NCBI GenBank assembly: GCA_903870545.1
Contig: CAIQDI010000033.1
Span: forward strand, 165,585-229,584
Reading direction: 5' to 3'
Source of the DNA: an uncultured Pseudomonadota bacterium
Lineage (GTDB): Bacteria; Pseudomonadota; Gammaproteobacteria; Methylococcales; Methylomonadaceae
DNA: 64,000 nt
Shown: one piece after another, positions 47,102 through 56,986 of the stretch
Layout: each line of letters starts with the position of its first letter
Numbering within the stretch: position 1 is the first letter of the stretch
Notes under the pieces: generated by a model
Seen by the model: the letters and a program-made list of their open reading frames with translations, nothing else
Told to the model about the DNA's origin: nothing
Databases searched by the model: none
Made by a program: the position numbers and the translations under genes

Positions 47102-48814
47102 ATGAAAATAACTTTTTTCATTGGTGACGAACGCCATTTTTGGAATAGTCACCATGAGGTTTATGTTGTTCGTGAAAATCAGGTGGTTTATTTTGAATTG
47201 GCAAACGTGGAAAGCTACGAACCCCCGACATTATTTATTGAAGATAACGAACTCAATTTGACGGTCGATTACCGAAGCGATGCGGGCAAAATCTTTCGTT
47301 CTGCACCAGATTATATTTTTCGAGAATCGTTCGGGCATTCCACGATTAACGTTTATTTTGGCGAACAACATATTGAACTTCGATTTGAAGTCGTTGTCCG
47401 AAAAGTCACGGCACAACAAGTCGAGGAAATGATTCAGTATTTGGCGAAAAAACAAGACGATATTTTGCGTATTTGTTTATCACGAACCCTATCAAACGCA
47501 CAGGAAAAAACCGATCCTGAAATTATACTTAACACGGTGGAAACGTTTGTTAATACGTTAATCAGTTGTCGTTTGGAATTACAGCATCATTTACGCAAAC
47601 GATTGGTGCCAATTCGCCAATCTGCGTGGAAATCGTCGCAAGGCAGCGACATTGATCCGTTCGATATTATTTTCAATTTGGACGCGCTGGAACCCGTTTT
47701 AGGCGAAGGCGATGTGGTGGTCAATGGACGTAGTTTTTCGATTAGTGAAATGGAAGTCACCACGCTGGAACCGTCAGCCAATGTGGAAGAAAACGCCATT
47801 TTGTTGGGCGGTTTGTATGCCATGAGTCGAATTATTTCCGTGCTTTTACTAGAGGTGAATTCCGGTTTTTCAAACAGTAAAACGGAGCTGGTGGACAGTG
47901 AATTTGAAACCCTGAGTAACGTTTTACAAAGGCTGACGGCTTCCAATATGCAACAACGTTGTGAACGCCAATTGTTTCAATTGGACGAATTCATTCGGTA
48001 TTTTGAGAAAAAAATCGGCGTAATTTATAAAGGTGAGCGTCCGCCAGTGATGACTCCGTTTGTGCGTGCGTCGCGGATTTATCGGCGTTTGTTTGAACAA
48101 TTACACGATTGGTATCAGTTGGGCGAACCCACGTTGGACGGTCGAAATTATCTGGTGAAATTGCGCTCGGTTTCCAAAATATACGAGTTTGTTGCCTTGT
48201 TTAAACTGATTGATTATTTGCACGATACCAATTGGCTGACGGTGAATAGCGATTGGGCGGCGGATTCTCATTTTGTGCCGTCGAAAATTATTTTTGAGCG
48301 AGACGGTTTGCGTTTAACGCTGCATTACGAAAAGAAAATTTACCCGTACAGCGAAGAAACCACGAAACATTTGGATTTGGTCGATACGAAACATTTTAAA
48401 GTGGATTGGGAATACAATTATTGGTGTCCTGATTTTGTTTTGAAGCTAGAAAGTAGCAATCGAACCAAAGCACTTTATGTCATTTTGGACGCTAAAAATA
48501 GCTCATCTGGTACGGTTCAACAAATACATTTGCCGAATTTAGTTAATAAATATTTTATGAATATGGCGATTTATGATGCCACACATCAGCATCTAAAACA
48601 GGACGCTATTTTAGGAATTATTGCGTTATTCCCTGATAAACATTCCACCGCGCCGACTTATTTACTGAATGGACGAAAATTCGGTGTCGATAAAAAACCC
48701 ATTCGATTTCCGATTGTGACGGGCTTGCCCATGTTGCCACAATCGAATGATTTGACGTATCAAACACTGAATCAAATATTTGAAATTGCTGAAAAACAGT
48801 TAACAATTGATTGA
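47102..48814 (+). CDS. McrC/DUF2357-like PD-(D/E)XK nuclease
   Basis: The protein has 570 residues. N-terminal beta-rich and central helical segments match the DUF2357 type (VRASRIYRRLFEQLHDWYQ, VSKIYEFVALFKLIDYL). The nuclease core is WCPDFVLKLES (~439-449) followed by LYVILDAKNSS (~456-466): an Asp, then Asp-x-Lys. Such proteins are McrC relatives and partners of AAA+ motors. Tight spacing to the ATPase gene and 37 bases to the helicase gene argue for one unit. Confidence 0.8.
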   Translation: MKITFFIGDERHFWNSHHEVYVVRENQVVYFELANVESYEPPTLFIEDNELNLTVDYRSDAGKIFRSAPDYIFRESFGHSTINVYFGEQHIELRFEVVVRKVTAQQVEEMIQYLAKKQDDILRICLSRTLSNAQEKTDPEIILNTVETFVNTLISCRLELQHHLRKRLVPIRQSAWKSSQGSDIDPFDIIFNLDALEPVLGEGDVVVNGRSFSISEMEVTTLEPSANVEENAILLGGLYAMSRIISVLLLEVNSGFSNSKTELVDSEFETLSNVLQRLTASNMQQRCERQLFQLDEFIRYFEKKIGVIYKGERPPVMTPFVRASRIYRRLFEQLHDWYQLGEPTLDGRNYLVKLRSVSKIYEFVALFKLIDYLHDTNWLTVNSDWAADSHFVPSKIIFERDGLRLTLHYEKKIYPYSEETTKHLDLVDTKHFKVDWEYNYWCPDFVLKLESSNRTKALYVILDAKNSSSGTVQQIHLPNLVNKYFMNMAIYDATHQHLKQDAILGIIALFPDKHSTAPTYLLNGRKFGVDKKPIRFPIVTGLPMLPQSNDLTYQTLNQIFEIAEKQLTID

Positions 48815-48851
48815 TAACAGACCTAAACTTTTCAACACACACCACTTCTAA

Positions 48852-51800
48852 ATGACGACAACTCAACAACGATTATTAGAGCTTTTTAACGTACTTCCCG
48901 AACGTGAACAGAATGTTTTATTGGTTTTAACAGTCATTTACGCGCCCATTGGACAATCTAATTTACAAAGCATGTTGAAATCGGCGGGATTTGATACCGA
49001 CACAATTAAATTAGTGAATCGTGATTTTCAAGATCGTTTTCAAAAGATGGGGTTTATTATTGGCGCACATGAAGGCTGGTATTGCCATCGTGACATCACG
49101 GAAAAATTGATGCGACTTGCGTTAAACAAACCGTGGTTTACGAAACTCGCACAACAAATTATTATGGGCAAAGATTTATATTCGTATTTACCACCGAAAA
49201 TTTTAGTGCTGCATCAAGTTAAAAAGCTGCGTTTGTTCCTTTATCAAAGTAACGAAACAGGATTTGCCGCTAATATCGCGCTGTTATATCAAGAATTTCC
49301 CCAGCATTTTTCCGAAGTCATTCAGCAACTCTTTTTTGAACATTTTGATCGAGAATGGTTTGCAGAATTGCCCGAAAAAATTCGTTTTTTGGTGTTGCAA
49401 TACAGCTTAATTAACGATTTTGCCGAATTCAATCCCAAATCGAATGGTAAAAAAAATGGACTATATCACTTACTGGAACAGTCGTTTGGCATGAATAAAC
49501 CCGATGATTTGGACGTGATGCACACCATTATTGAACAGCGATTATTTCGTGGTAATGATAAAGATGCCGCCGAATGGTTGTATCAAGATAATTCCGCTGG
49601 CGGTGTAAAACTTCAAGCTATCCTCGCCATTTTTCAAAATCGCTACGATGACGCACTCGATAATTTTAATACAGCGTTAAAGGCTCTCAGAAAAAATAAC
49701 AAACGCCACGCCACATTGGGCGGAATATACGATTTTTTCTACAGTTTAATGTTATTTCAAAGTCGCACGTTGGCGAATTTACAGTTGCTGGAACAGTATT
49801 TAACGATTTTATCCAGCAAAAACCGCGTACTTTCACCGTTAAACGCTATGTTATTCAATGCGCTTGATGTTTATCAAGGCAACGAAAACATTAAGCGTTC
49901 CTCGCTATTGGCTAAAAAACATTCGGCTTATGAAAATTTAGTACAAATTTTATTGCTGCATTGGTTAGATGAAACCGACCAAATCAGTAATGCAGCGCAA
50001 CACGTTATTTTTCTCGCACCGTTAGCCAATTATTGCCAAGCGGCTCAAGAATTAAATCACGTTTGGTTTGCAGCAATGAGTTCGACATTATTACAACGGC
50101 TCGATTATCAGCATAAAACGTGCGACAAAATCGCGAAATACTACAACGAAGCTCCCTTTTTAAAATTGATTGACGCTTTTCCACGCACTGCCGCGTGGGA
50201 ACGTGCCTTAGAAGCACTCGCGCAAGTGAACACATTGACGACTTCGCCAACCGCTGCTGCTGCGCCATCGGAATTACGGATGATATGGACGTTGCAATTA
50301 GACAACTCAAAAATTTCGCTCGAACCCAAAGAACAGCGCATGAGTAAAAATGGCAGCTGGTCGAAAGGTCGCGCCGTCGCGTTGAAACGATTACACAGTG
50401 AATTAGGCAGTTTTGGTTATTTGACCGAACAAGATCAACTAATTTGCAAAAAAATTCGGATAAGTAAAAACGAAGATTATTACAACTATTACAACACCGA
50501 AACCTATGTGTTACCGGAAGAAGCGTTATTTGAAGCAGTCGGACATCCGAACATTTATTGGGCAACGCAAGTGCAATATAACGCACCGATTGATATTCAA
50601 GCCGCCGCGCCACAGCTTTTGGTTCAAGAGCAAGACGATAAATTGCATTTGTCGCTGATTCCAGAAATTAGCCGTGATTCTCAAATGGTGATACAAAAAA
50701 CGGCGACAGGCGTGTTGCTGTACGACATCAACGAACAGCATCGTCAAGTGGCGGGAATTTTAGGTGAAAAAGGTTTAACGATTCCTGCCAGCGCACGCCA
50801 ACGGGTGATGGATTCGATTTCGTCAGTCGCCGCCATGTTGACGGTGCAATCCAACATGGTGGGAATGGCGACGCAAGCCGAAACCGTTGACGCGGACAGT
50901 CGTTTACATTTGCATTTGCAGCCAATTGGGCAAGGCATTCAAATCGAAGTATTTGTGCAACCATTTTTTGACGGTGGGCCATTGTATAAACCGGCAACGG
51001 GCGGCACGACGGTGTTGGCGGATATTGACGGCAAACCGTTACAAACGACGCGCGATTTTGACATTGAAAAGCAGCATATTGTGGAATTATTGGATAATTG
51101 CCCCGATTTGCCACCTGAAAATTCGTTGAAATGGTCGCTCGAAGATGCTGATACCGCGTTAGAAACGTTGTTGAATTTACAAAATTTAGGCGACTTCGCA
51201 ATATTGGAATGGCCCAAAGGTAAAAAAATAAAACTCAGTCGCGAAATGGGTTTATCGCAAACTCGTTTTTCAGTTCGACATGAACAAAATTGGTTCAGCG
51301 TCGAAGGCGATATTGCCATCGATGACGGGCAAGTCTTGGATATGCAACGGTTAATGAGCTTGTTGGCGAATTCATCGGGGCGTTTTTTGCAATTGGAAGA
51401 CGGTCAAATTATCGCGTTGACCAAAGAATTACGTCATCGTCTTGATGATTTAGCGGCTTTGGGCGACGTGAAAAACGACAAAATTCAATTTCACGCTCTC
51501 GCCGCGCAAGCCTTGGACGAAATCACCGAAGGCATGACGATTACCGCCAGTAAACCGTGGAAAGATCAGCTCAAACGTTTGGACGCATTGGGCGATTTAA
51601 ATCCTAAAGTGCCGTCTACGTTGCAAGGCGAATTGCGTGATTATCAATTGGAAGGCTTTCAATGGATGAGTCGATTGGCGCATTGGGGTGCGGGCGCGTG
51701 TTTAGCTGATGACATGGGTTTAGGGAAAACGGTACAAGCGTTGGCGTTGATTTTATCGCGTGCGCCACAAGGCCCGACGTTGATTCTCGCGCCGACTTCG

Positions 51801-53021
51801 GTTTGCATCAATTGGCTAGAAGAATGTGCGCGATTTGCGCCAACGCTGAACGCGCAACAATTTGGCACGGGCGATAGACAAACGATGTTGGATAATGCCG
51901 GCACGTTTGATTTGATTGTATGTAGTTATGGTTTGTTGCAAAGTGAAGGCGAGCGGCTGCAACAAGTGCAATGGCACACGTTGATTGCTGACGAAGCGCA
52001 GGCGATTAAAAATAATCTCACGAAACGCTCCAAAGCGGCGATGGCGTTACAAGCGGATTTTAAAATGGTGACAACCGGCACGCCGATTGAAAATCATTTG
52101 GGCGAATTGTGGAATTTGTTTAATTTTATCAATCCGGGTTTGCTTGGTTCAATGGCAAAATTTAATGAACGTTACGCCAACGCGATTGAAAATAATCATG
52201 ACCACAACGCGCAATATCGATTGAAAAAATTGTTGCGTCCGTTCATTCTGCGTCGCTTAAAAAATGACGTATTAACCGAATTGCCCGCCCGAACAGAAGT
52301 GACGTTGCACATTGAACTGAGTCCCGAAGAACGTGCGATGTATGAAGCGTTGCGTCGGAGCGCGATGCAAGTTATGCAAAATGCGACCGCGCAATCGGGG
52401 CAACAATTACAAGTATTGGCGGAAATTATGAAACTGCGTCGCGCGTGTTGCCATCCACGTTTGGTGTTGGATGAAAGCACGATTAGCAGTTCAAAATTGC
52501 AAGCCTTTGAAGAATTGGTCGATGAATTACTGGATAGCCGCCACAAAGCTCTGGTTTTCAGCCAATTCGTCGGGCATTTAAAATTGATTCGCGAATTACT
52601 CGACAGCAAAGGGATTGCTTACCATTATTTGGACGGTTCAACGCCCGTTGCTCAACGTAAAAAAGCCATGAATGCGTTTCAAGCAGGCGACGGTGATTTG
52701 TTTTTAATCAGTTTAAAAGCGGGCGGCACCGGTTTGAATTTAACCGCTGCGGATTATGTGATTCACATGGATCCGTGGTGGAATCCCGCCGTGGAAGATC
52801 AGGCTTCAGATCGAGCGCATCGCATGGGACAAAAACGTCCGGTGACGATTTATCGCCTCGTTGCAAAAGATACGATTGAAGACAAAATTGTCGCGCTGCA
52901 TCATCAAAAACGTGATTTAGCGAACAGTTTATTGGAAGGTGGCGAATTGAGCGGAAAAATGTCGGTGGATGCGATGTTGGCGTTGTTGCGTGATGTGGAT
53001 TCGAACGGTGTGGATGTTTAG
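48852..53021 (+). CDS. SNF2-family helicase with large uncharacterised N-terminal half
   Basis: The protein has 1389 residues. Residues ~1-110 look like tandem winged-helix segments (LFNVLPEREQNVLLVLTVIY, LMRLALNKPWFTKLAQQI), and ~250-450 is a helical, TPR-like region. A beta-rich part (~480-900) resembles the SNF2-associated domain seen in bacterial SWI2/SNF2 ATPases. The motor runs from ~930 to the end: GACLADDMGLGKT (~948-960), DEAQ (~1045-1048), TTGTPIENHLGELW, LKAGGTGLNLT, and QASDRAHRMGQ (~1316). Such motors move along double-stranded DNA without unwinding. No nuclease motif is seen in it. Confidence 0.88.
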   Translation: MTTTQQRLLELFNVLPEREQNVLLVLTVIYAPIGQSNLQSMLKSAGFDTDTIKLVNRDFQDRFQKMGFIIGAHEGWYCHRDITEKLMRLALNKPWFTKLAQQIIMGKDLYSYLPPKILVLHQVKKLRLFLYQSNETGFAANIALLYQEFPQHFSEVIQQLFFEHFDREWFAELPEKIRFLVLQYSLINDFAEFNPKSNGKKNGLYHLLEQSFGMNKPDDLDVMHTIIEQRLFRGNDKDAAEWLYQDNSAGGVKLQAILAIFQNRYDDALDNFNTALKALRKNNKRHATLGGIYDFFYSLMLFQSRTLANLQLLEQYLTILSSKNRVLSPLNAMLFNALDVYQGNENIKRSSLLAKKHSAYENLVQILLLHWLDETDQISNAAQHVIFLAPLANYCQAAQELNHVWFAAMSSTLLQRLDYQHKTCDKIAKYYNEAPFLKLIDAFPRTAAWERALEALAQVNTLTTSPTAAAAPSELRMIWTLQLDNSKISLEPKEQRMSKNGSWSKGRAVALKRLHSELGSFGYLTEQDQLICKKIRISKNEDYYNYYNTETYVLPEEALFEAVGHPNIYWATQVQYNAPIDIQAAAPQLLVQEQDDKLHLSLIPEISRDSQMVIQKTATGVLLYDINEQHRQVAGILGEKGLTIPASARQRVMDSISSVAAMLTVQSNMVGMATQAETVDADSRLHLHLQPIGQGIQIEVFVQPFFDGGPLYKPATGGTTVLADIDGKPLQTTRDFDIEKQHIVELLDNCPDLPPENSLKWSLEDADTALETLLNLQNLGDFAILEWPKGKKIKLSREMGLSQTRFSVRHEQNWFSVEGDIAIDDGQVLDMQRLMSLLANSSGRFLQLEDGQIIALTKELRHRLDDLAALGDVKNDKIQFHALAAQALDEITEGMTITASKPWKDQLKRLDALGDLNPKVPSTLQGELRDYQLEGFQWMSRLAHWGAGACLADDMGLGKTVQALALILSRAPQGPTLILAPTSVCINWLEECARFAPTLNAQQFGTGDRQTMLDNAGTFDLIVCSYGLLQSEGERLQQVQWHTLIADEAQAIKNNLTKRSKAAMALQADFKMVTTGTPIENHLGELWNLFNFINPGLLGSMAKFNERYANAIENNHDHNAQYRLKKLLRPFILRRLKNDVLTELPARTEVTLHIELSPEERAMYEALRRSAMQVMQNATAQSGQQLQVLAEIMKLRRACCHPRLVLDESTISSSKLQAFEELVDELLDSRHKALVFSQFVGHLKLIRELLDSKGIAYHYLDGSTPVAQRKKAMNAFQAGDGDLFLISLKAGGTGLNLTAADYVIHMDPWWNPAVEDQASDRAHRMGQKRPVTIYRLVAKDTIEDKIVALHHQKRDLANSLLEGGELSGKMSVDAMLALLRDVDSNGVDV

Positions 53022-53040
53022 GCAGGAAGTAGTTTTTCTA

Positions 53041-53171
53041 ATGTTACGCGGTCGTTATGATTGTAGGGGTTCACTGCGTGAACCCGCATAAAAACGAATT
53101 TTAATTTTAATGTAGCTTTGTGGCATTGCGGGCGTACGCAGTACGCCCCTACGAAAGTTTTTGCGTAACAT
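53041..53171. repeat. MITE-like element with terminal inverted repeats and two REP-like palindromes
   Basis: The ends ATGTTACGC (53041-53049) and GCGTAACAT (53163-53171) are perfect inverted repeats, extending to CTRATGTTACGC with one mismatch. Inside are two facing copies of a 25-base palindromic unit (53063-53087 and 53128-53152), both reading GTAGGGG...GCGT...CCCGC. Within the loops the arms have changed in compensating ways (TTCAC/GTGAA versus CGTAC/GTACG), so the folded structure is kept. No frame or target duplication is visible. Confidence 0.75.
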
Positions 53172-53192
53172 CAGGTTTTAAATAGAAACGAT

Positions 53193-53918
53193 TTAAAAAA
53201 CGATGATTTGCGGTAATTGTTTGGCGACGGTGGAAAGTGTTCGTTTCGCCAGTTGAAAATACTGCCCTAATTGAATCAAATGCGGTATTTCTTTGGGATT
53301 AAAAACCAATGACGCGATGATTTTAAAGATTTCGACTTCGCCGTTTTCATTCAACGCTTTTGAAACGGCAACTGGCAAATCCATTGACGCTGGATCAGCA
53401 ATGGCGCGAATCGCTAAAAAAGGCAGTGCATAATGTTGTGCAACTTCCGCAATCGCGCCACTTTCCATATCTAACACCATCGCGCCGGTTTTTGCGTAAA
53501 TGGCTTGTTTTTCTCCCGCTGTCGAAACAAGTGCATGGCTGTTAAACAACGCGCCTTTATACACGGCGACTTTTGAACCTAAAACTGTTTTTGCGTGTTG
53601 ATGCCACGTTGCATTCACAGGCATTTCTAAGCCGTCACTATTTAATAAACTGTCAGCTAAAACCAAATCACCCATTTTTAAATCAGGACTTAATGCCGCT
53701 GCACAACCCCAACTCATCAATTGTGTTGCCCCTTTTGAAACCAATAATTCTGCGGCTTTCCGCGCATTTTCTACCCCCGCGCCGGAATACATCAAAATGA
53801 TTTCGTCGGTAATAAAAATAAATTTACCACGCCGCATTCCCCGTTCCCACATGCCATTTGGCAAAGTTTTTAAGGTGCTAAGTTCTTCAGAAAGGGCAAC
53901 GATAATTCCAGTAATCAC
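53193..53918 (-). CDS. hpnG: Hopanoid-associated phosphorylase HpnG
   Basis: The start is a GTG at 53918, overlapping the shc TGA as GTGA; 241 residues. It has the purine-nucleoside phosphorylase/MTA-SAH nucleosidase fold (MYSGAGVENARKAAELL, SWGCAAALSPDLKMGDLVLA, VLDMESGAIAEVA, IRAIADPA). HpnG removes adenine from adenosylhopane, the product of HpnH, on the way to bacteriohopanetetrol. Coupling to shc supports this over a general MtnN. Confidence 0.9.
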   Translation of the reverse strand: MITGIIVALSEELSTLKTLPNGMWERGMRRGKFIFITDEIILMYSGAGVENARKAAELLVSKGATQLMSWGCAAALSPDLKMGDLVLADSLLNSDGLEMPVNATWHQHAKTVLGSKVAVYKGALFNSHALVSTAGEKQAIYAKTGAMVLDMESGAIAEVAQHYALPFLAIRAIADPASMDLPVAVSKALNENGEVEIFKIIASLVFNPKEIPHLIQLGQYFQLAKRTLSTVAKQLPQIIVF

Positions 53919-55885
53919 TTTTTATCCAATTCGTTACGATAGCGAGCTAATGCCCACAAGGGGAAAAATTTATCGTAGCCATGATATTTCAAATAGAACA
54001 CTTTTGGAAACCCGGGCGCGGTGAAACATTTGTCATTCCACACGCCATCCGCTTGTTGAGCGCGTAAAATAAAATTGATTCCCGCTTTAACTTCGGAGCT
54101 TTTACCTTCACCTGCCGCACATAATGCTAACACTGCCCACGCCGTCTGAAATGCGGTACTAAATTGATATTTGCCACTAAAATTCGTATCGTGATAGCTA
54201 AAATTATCTTCGCCCCAGCCGCCATCATTGCGCTGAACGCTTTTCAAAAAGGCGACAGCTTTAGTAAACATCAGATTCGTTTTTGGTAAATCCGTTTGTT
54301 CTAATGCCAGTAAAACCGACCAGGTTCCGTAAATATAATTTGTTCCCCAGCGTCCAAACCATGAACCATCGGCTTCTTGTTCATCGCGCAAATAAGCGAT
54401 TGTGCGTTTTAATGCTTCAGCATATTCAGGGTGATTTTTGGCGACTTTCGCAATTAACATCGCACAACGCCCACTCACGTCAGACGTTGGTGGATCCAAT
54501 AATGCACCGTGATCGGCAAAGGGGATTTCGTTTAAATAGTAAGCGGTATTATCCACATCGAACGCGCCATAACCGCCATTTTTCGATTGCATTTCGATAA
54601 TCCAGCGCGTCGCTTGATGAATCGAATCGTCGTGCAATCTCGCATTTTCAGATTCCGCCATTGCAAATGCGACAACCGCTGTGTCGTCAACGTCCGGATA
54701 ATGTGGATTATTAAATTGAAACGCCCAACCGCCACCGCCTTTTACATTCGGGCGAGAAATGCGCCAATCGCCAGGTTCATCAGTTAATTGTTTGGATTTC
54801 AACCAATCGTAAGCGCGATTTAAACTGACACTGATTTTAGGTTGAATGGCTTTTTTTTGGATTTCTTCAAACGCCAACGCACTCAAACCCGTATCCCAAA
54901 CAGGCGATAAACACGGTTGGCAATACGCATCTTTTTCGTTAATTACGAGTAATTTATCAATTGCTTTGCGAGCGGTGACCACTAATTCATGATTTTTATC
55001 ATAGCCCAATAACAACAACGATTCATACGCACCCACCATCGCAGGCATAATCGCGCCCAAACCATCTTCACCGTTCAAGCGTTCGATAATCCAATCTTTC
55101 GCTTTTTCAATCGCCAATTCGTGGGCGTTTTTAGGAATTAACGGACGAGTGACGCGCCCTAATTTATCCAAACCCAAAAAGAATTTATTCAGCATCGTGC
55201 GTTCAGGAAAATAATGCTGCTCTTCGTCAGGATGCGTGACGAACAATTCCAGAATCCTGACGTTATTCGGATTTTTCGCTTTCGCTTTCAACGTGCAAAG
55301 AATAAATAATGGCACCATCACCGTGCGTGACCAATACGAAACTTTGTCCAAATGAAACGGAAACCATTTTGGAAACAACATAATTTCCACAGGAATATAA
55401 GGCACTGCCCGCCAAGGCACTTGTTCAAATGTCGCCAACGCAATGCGGGTAAAAACATTCGCTTTCGCTGCGCCACCTTGTTGCAAAATCCATTCGCGTA
55501 ATTTTGTCATGTGTGGCGCGTTAATCGAATCGCCCGCCATTTTCAGCGCGTAATACGTTTTAACGCTGCAACTAATTTCACCTTTACCACCGGTAAATAA
55601 CGGATAACTACCGTCTTTCGATTGACGCGAACGTAAATACACCGCAATTTTTGCTTGCAAACTTTCGTCAATATCGCCGACGTAGTGCATCATCATGACG
55701 TATTCGGCAGGCATTGTGCAATCCGCTTCCAGCTCAAAAACCCAATAACCATCGGCGTGCTGCAAGTTCAACAATTTTTCCTGGGCGTGTTGAATAGCCG
55801 AATCTAAATTGTAGGCATTGCAATGAATGGGTATTGCCGAACTAACGGGATGATGTGAAGCATGGTCTTGAGACTCTTTAAACAT
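53915..55885 (-). CDS. shc: Squalene-hopene cyclase
   Basis: The protein has 656 residues. The catalytic DxDD appears as YPDVDDTAVVAF (~395), and QW repeats recur (QQADGVWND, QSKNGGYGAFD, QEADGSWFGRWG, QRNDGGWGED). An N-terminal QHADGYWVFELEADCTMPAEY is typical of Shc. It cyclises squalene to hopene in the inner membrane. It is followed by hpnG with a stop/start overlap and preceded 18 bases upstream by squalene synthase. Confidence 0.97.
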   Translation of the reverse strand: MFKESQDHASHHPVSSAIPIHCNAYNLDSAIQHAQEKLLNLQHADGYWVFELEADCTMPAEYVMMMHYVGDIDESLQAKIAVYLRSRQSKDGSYPLFTGGKGEISCSVKTYYALKMAGDSINAPHMTKLREWILQQGGAAKANVFTRIALATFEQVPWRAVPYIPVEIMLFPKWFPFHLDKVSYWSRTVMVPLFILCTLKAKAKNPNNVRILELFVTHPDEEQHYFPERTMLNKFFLGLDKLGRVTRPLIPKNAHELAIEKAKDWIIERLNGEDGLGAIMPAMVGAYESLLLLGYDKNHELVVTARKAIDKLLVINEKDAYCQPCLSPVWDTGLSALAFEEIQKKAIQPKISVSLNRAYDWLKSKQLTDEPGDWRISRPNVKGGGGWAFQFNNPHYPDVDDTAVVAFAMAESENARLHDDSIHQATRWIIEMQSKNGGYGAFDVDNTAYYLNEIPFADHGALLDPPTSDVSGRCAMLIAKVAKNHPEYAEALKRTIAYLRDEQEADGSWFGRWGTNYIYGTWSVLLALEQTDLPKTNLMFTKAVAFLKSVQRNDGGWGEDNFSYHDTNFSGKYQFSTAFQTAWAVLALCAAGEGKSSEVKAGINFILRAQQADGVWNDKCFTAPGFPKVFYLKYHGYDKFFPLWALARYRNELDKK

Positions 55886-55903
55886 GGCAATTGTCCTTAA
55901 AAA

Positions 55904-56986
55904 TCACGATTTAGTTTGATAATGCCAATCGGATGAAACAAGCCCATGACTGGTCACATTAAAAAGTGCGGTTAATAAATAATCACTACGAACAGTTAGA
56001 TTAGTAATGATGATCGTTGCTTTAACGCTATTTCGGGTAATTTTAGCTTGTTCGGAACGATTGAATTTCAAATTACTTTTTATTTTTTTCAACGTTAAAA
56101 CAGCCATTCCCAACGCCAACAAACAAAATTTACGAATGCCGATTTCATGCGCGGGAATAAGCAATGTATAACGCAACGCATTATGCAAATGCCCGTGCGC
56201 GACGCTGATTAAATGCTCTAAACCTTCACTAAATGCGGTGTCGTTCGTTTCAGGTGTTAAATTTTTCAAGTCAAAACCCGTTTCGGTAAAAATATCCTGT
56301 GGCAACCAACACACGCCCCGTTGCGCGTCATCCCAAATATCTTTCAAAATGTTCGTCATTTGTAATCCTTGCCCAAACGACACCGATAATTTCAAAAGTT
56401 CCGTTTCATTTTTGGCGATTTCAGGTGAATAAAGACAAAATAATTTTGCCAGCATTTCACCGACACAACCCGCAACGTAATAACAATATCTGTCCATTTC
56501 AGCGAGCGTCGCTAAACCATCGTGCAAATTTTGCGCTTGAAAAATCGGCATTCCTTTTGCCATGGTGTTCACGCATTCTGAAAGTGCGGCAACTTGCGGC
56601 GTTTCAAAACTGTGCGTAATTTGAATGACGCGCGGTAAAACGTGAATCAATTGATGTTCCGCCGGAATTGTTTGATTTGAAAGAAGTGGAGCGAGTTCAA
56701 GAGCAAAAATTTCAGCTCTTTCACCGGTTTTAACGACCTGAATAAATTCGCTGCAAAAATAGCGTTTTTGTTCTGGCGAAAGCGACACTTCGTCTTCAAT
56801 CGTATCGACAATGCGGCACAACAAATACGCATTAGCAATGACAGCGACTAAAGATGTTGGCAATTGAGGAATGGTTAAGGCGAACGTTCGTGAAACACCG
56901 GCAAGCAGTAAGGCTTGAAATTGGTCATCAGACAATTCGTGTAATGATTTTAAATCGTCTAAAACGGCTTGAGTTTCGTTAGTCAT
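55904..56986 (-). CDS. Squalene synthase (farnesyl-diphosphate farnesyltransferase type)
   Basis: The start is taken at the ATG at 56986 (MTNETQAVLDDLKSL); 28 upstream codons are not conserved. The protein has 360 residues. The aspartate motifs DTIEDE (~67) and DIWDDAQRG (~213) bind the diphosphates; GVSRTFALTIPQLP and NILKDIWDD are typical. It supplies squalene for Shc. A single squalene synthase replaces the HpnC-HpnD-HpnE route used in many hopanoid makers, as in methanotrophs related to Methylococcus. There is no C-terminal membrane anchor. Confidence 0.88.
   Translation of the reverse strand: MTNETQAVLDDLKSLHELSDDQFQALLLAGVSRTFALTIPQLPTSLVAVIANAYLLCRIVDTIEDEVSLSPEQKRYFCSEFIQVVKTGERAEIFALELAPLLSNQTIPAEHQLIHVLPRVIQITHSFETPQVAALSECVNTMAKGMPIFQAQNLHDGLATLAEMDRYCYYVAGCVGEMLAKLFCLYSPEIAKNETELLKLSVSFGQGLQMTNILKDIWDDAQRGVCWLPQDIFTETGFDLKNLTPETNDTAFSEGLEHLISVAHGHLHNALRYTLLIPAHEIGIRKFCLLALGMAVLTLKKIKSNLKFNRSEQAKITRNSVKATIIITNLTVRSDYLLTALFNVTSHGLVSSDWHYQTKS

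Noticed and set aside
44570..53021. Assigning the three-gene locus to Zorya, DISARM or canonical McrBC
   Set aside because: There is no ZorA/ZorB membrane motor, no Drm proteins or methyltransferase, and the AAA+ sensor (NYD) differs from McrB's MNxxD.
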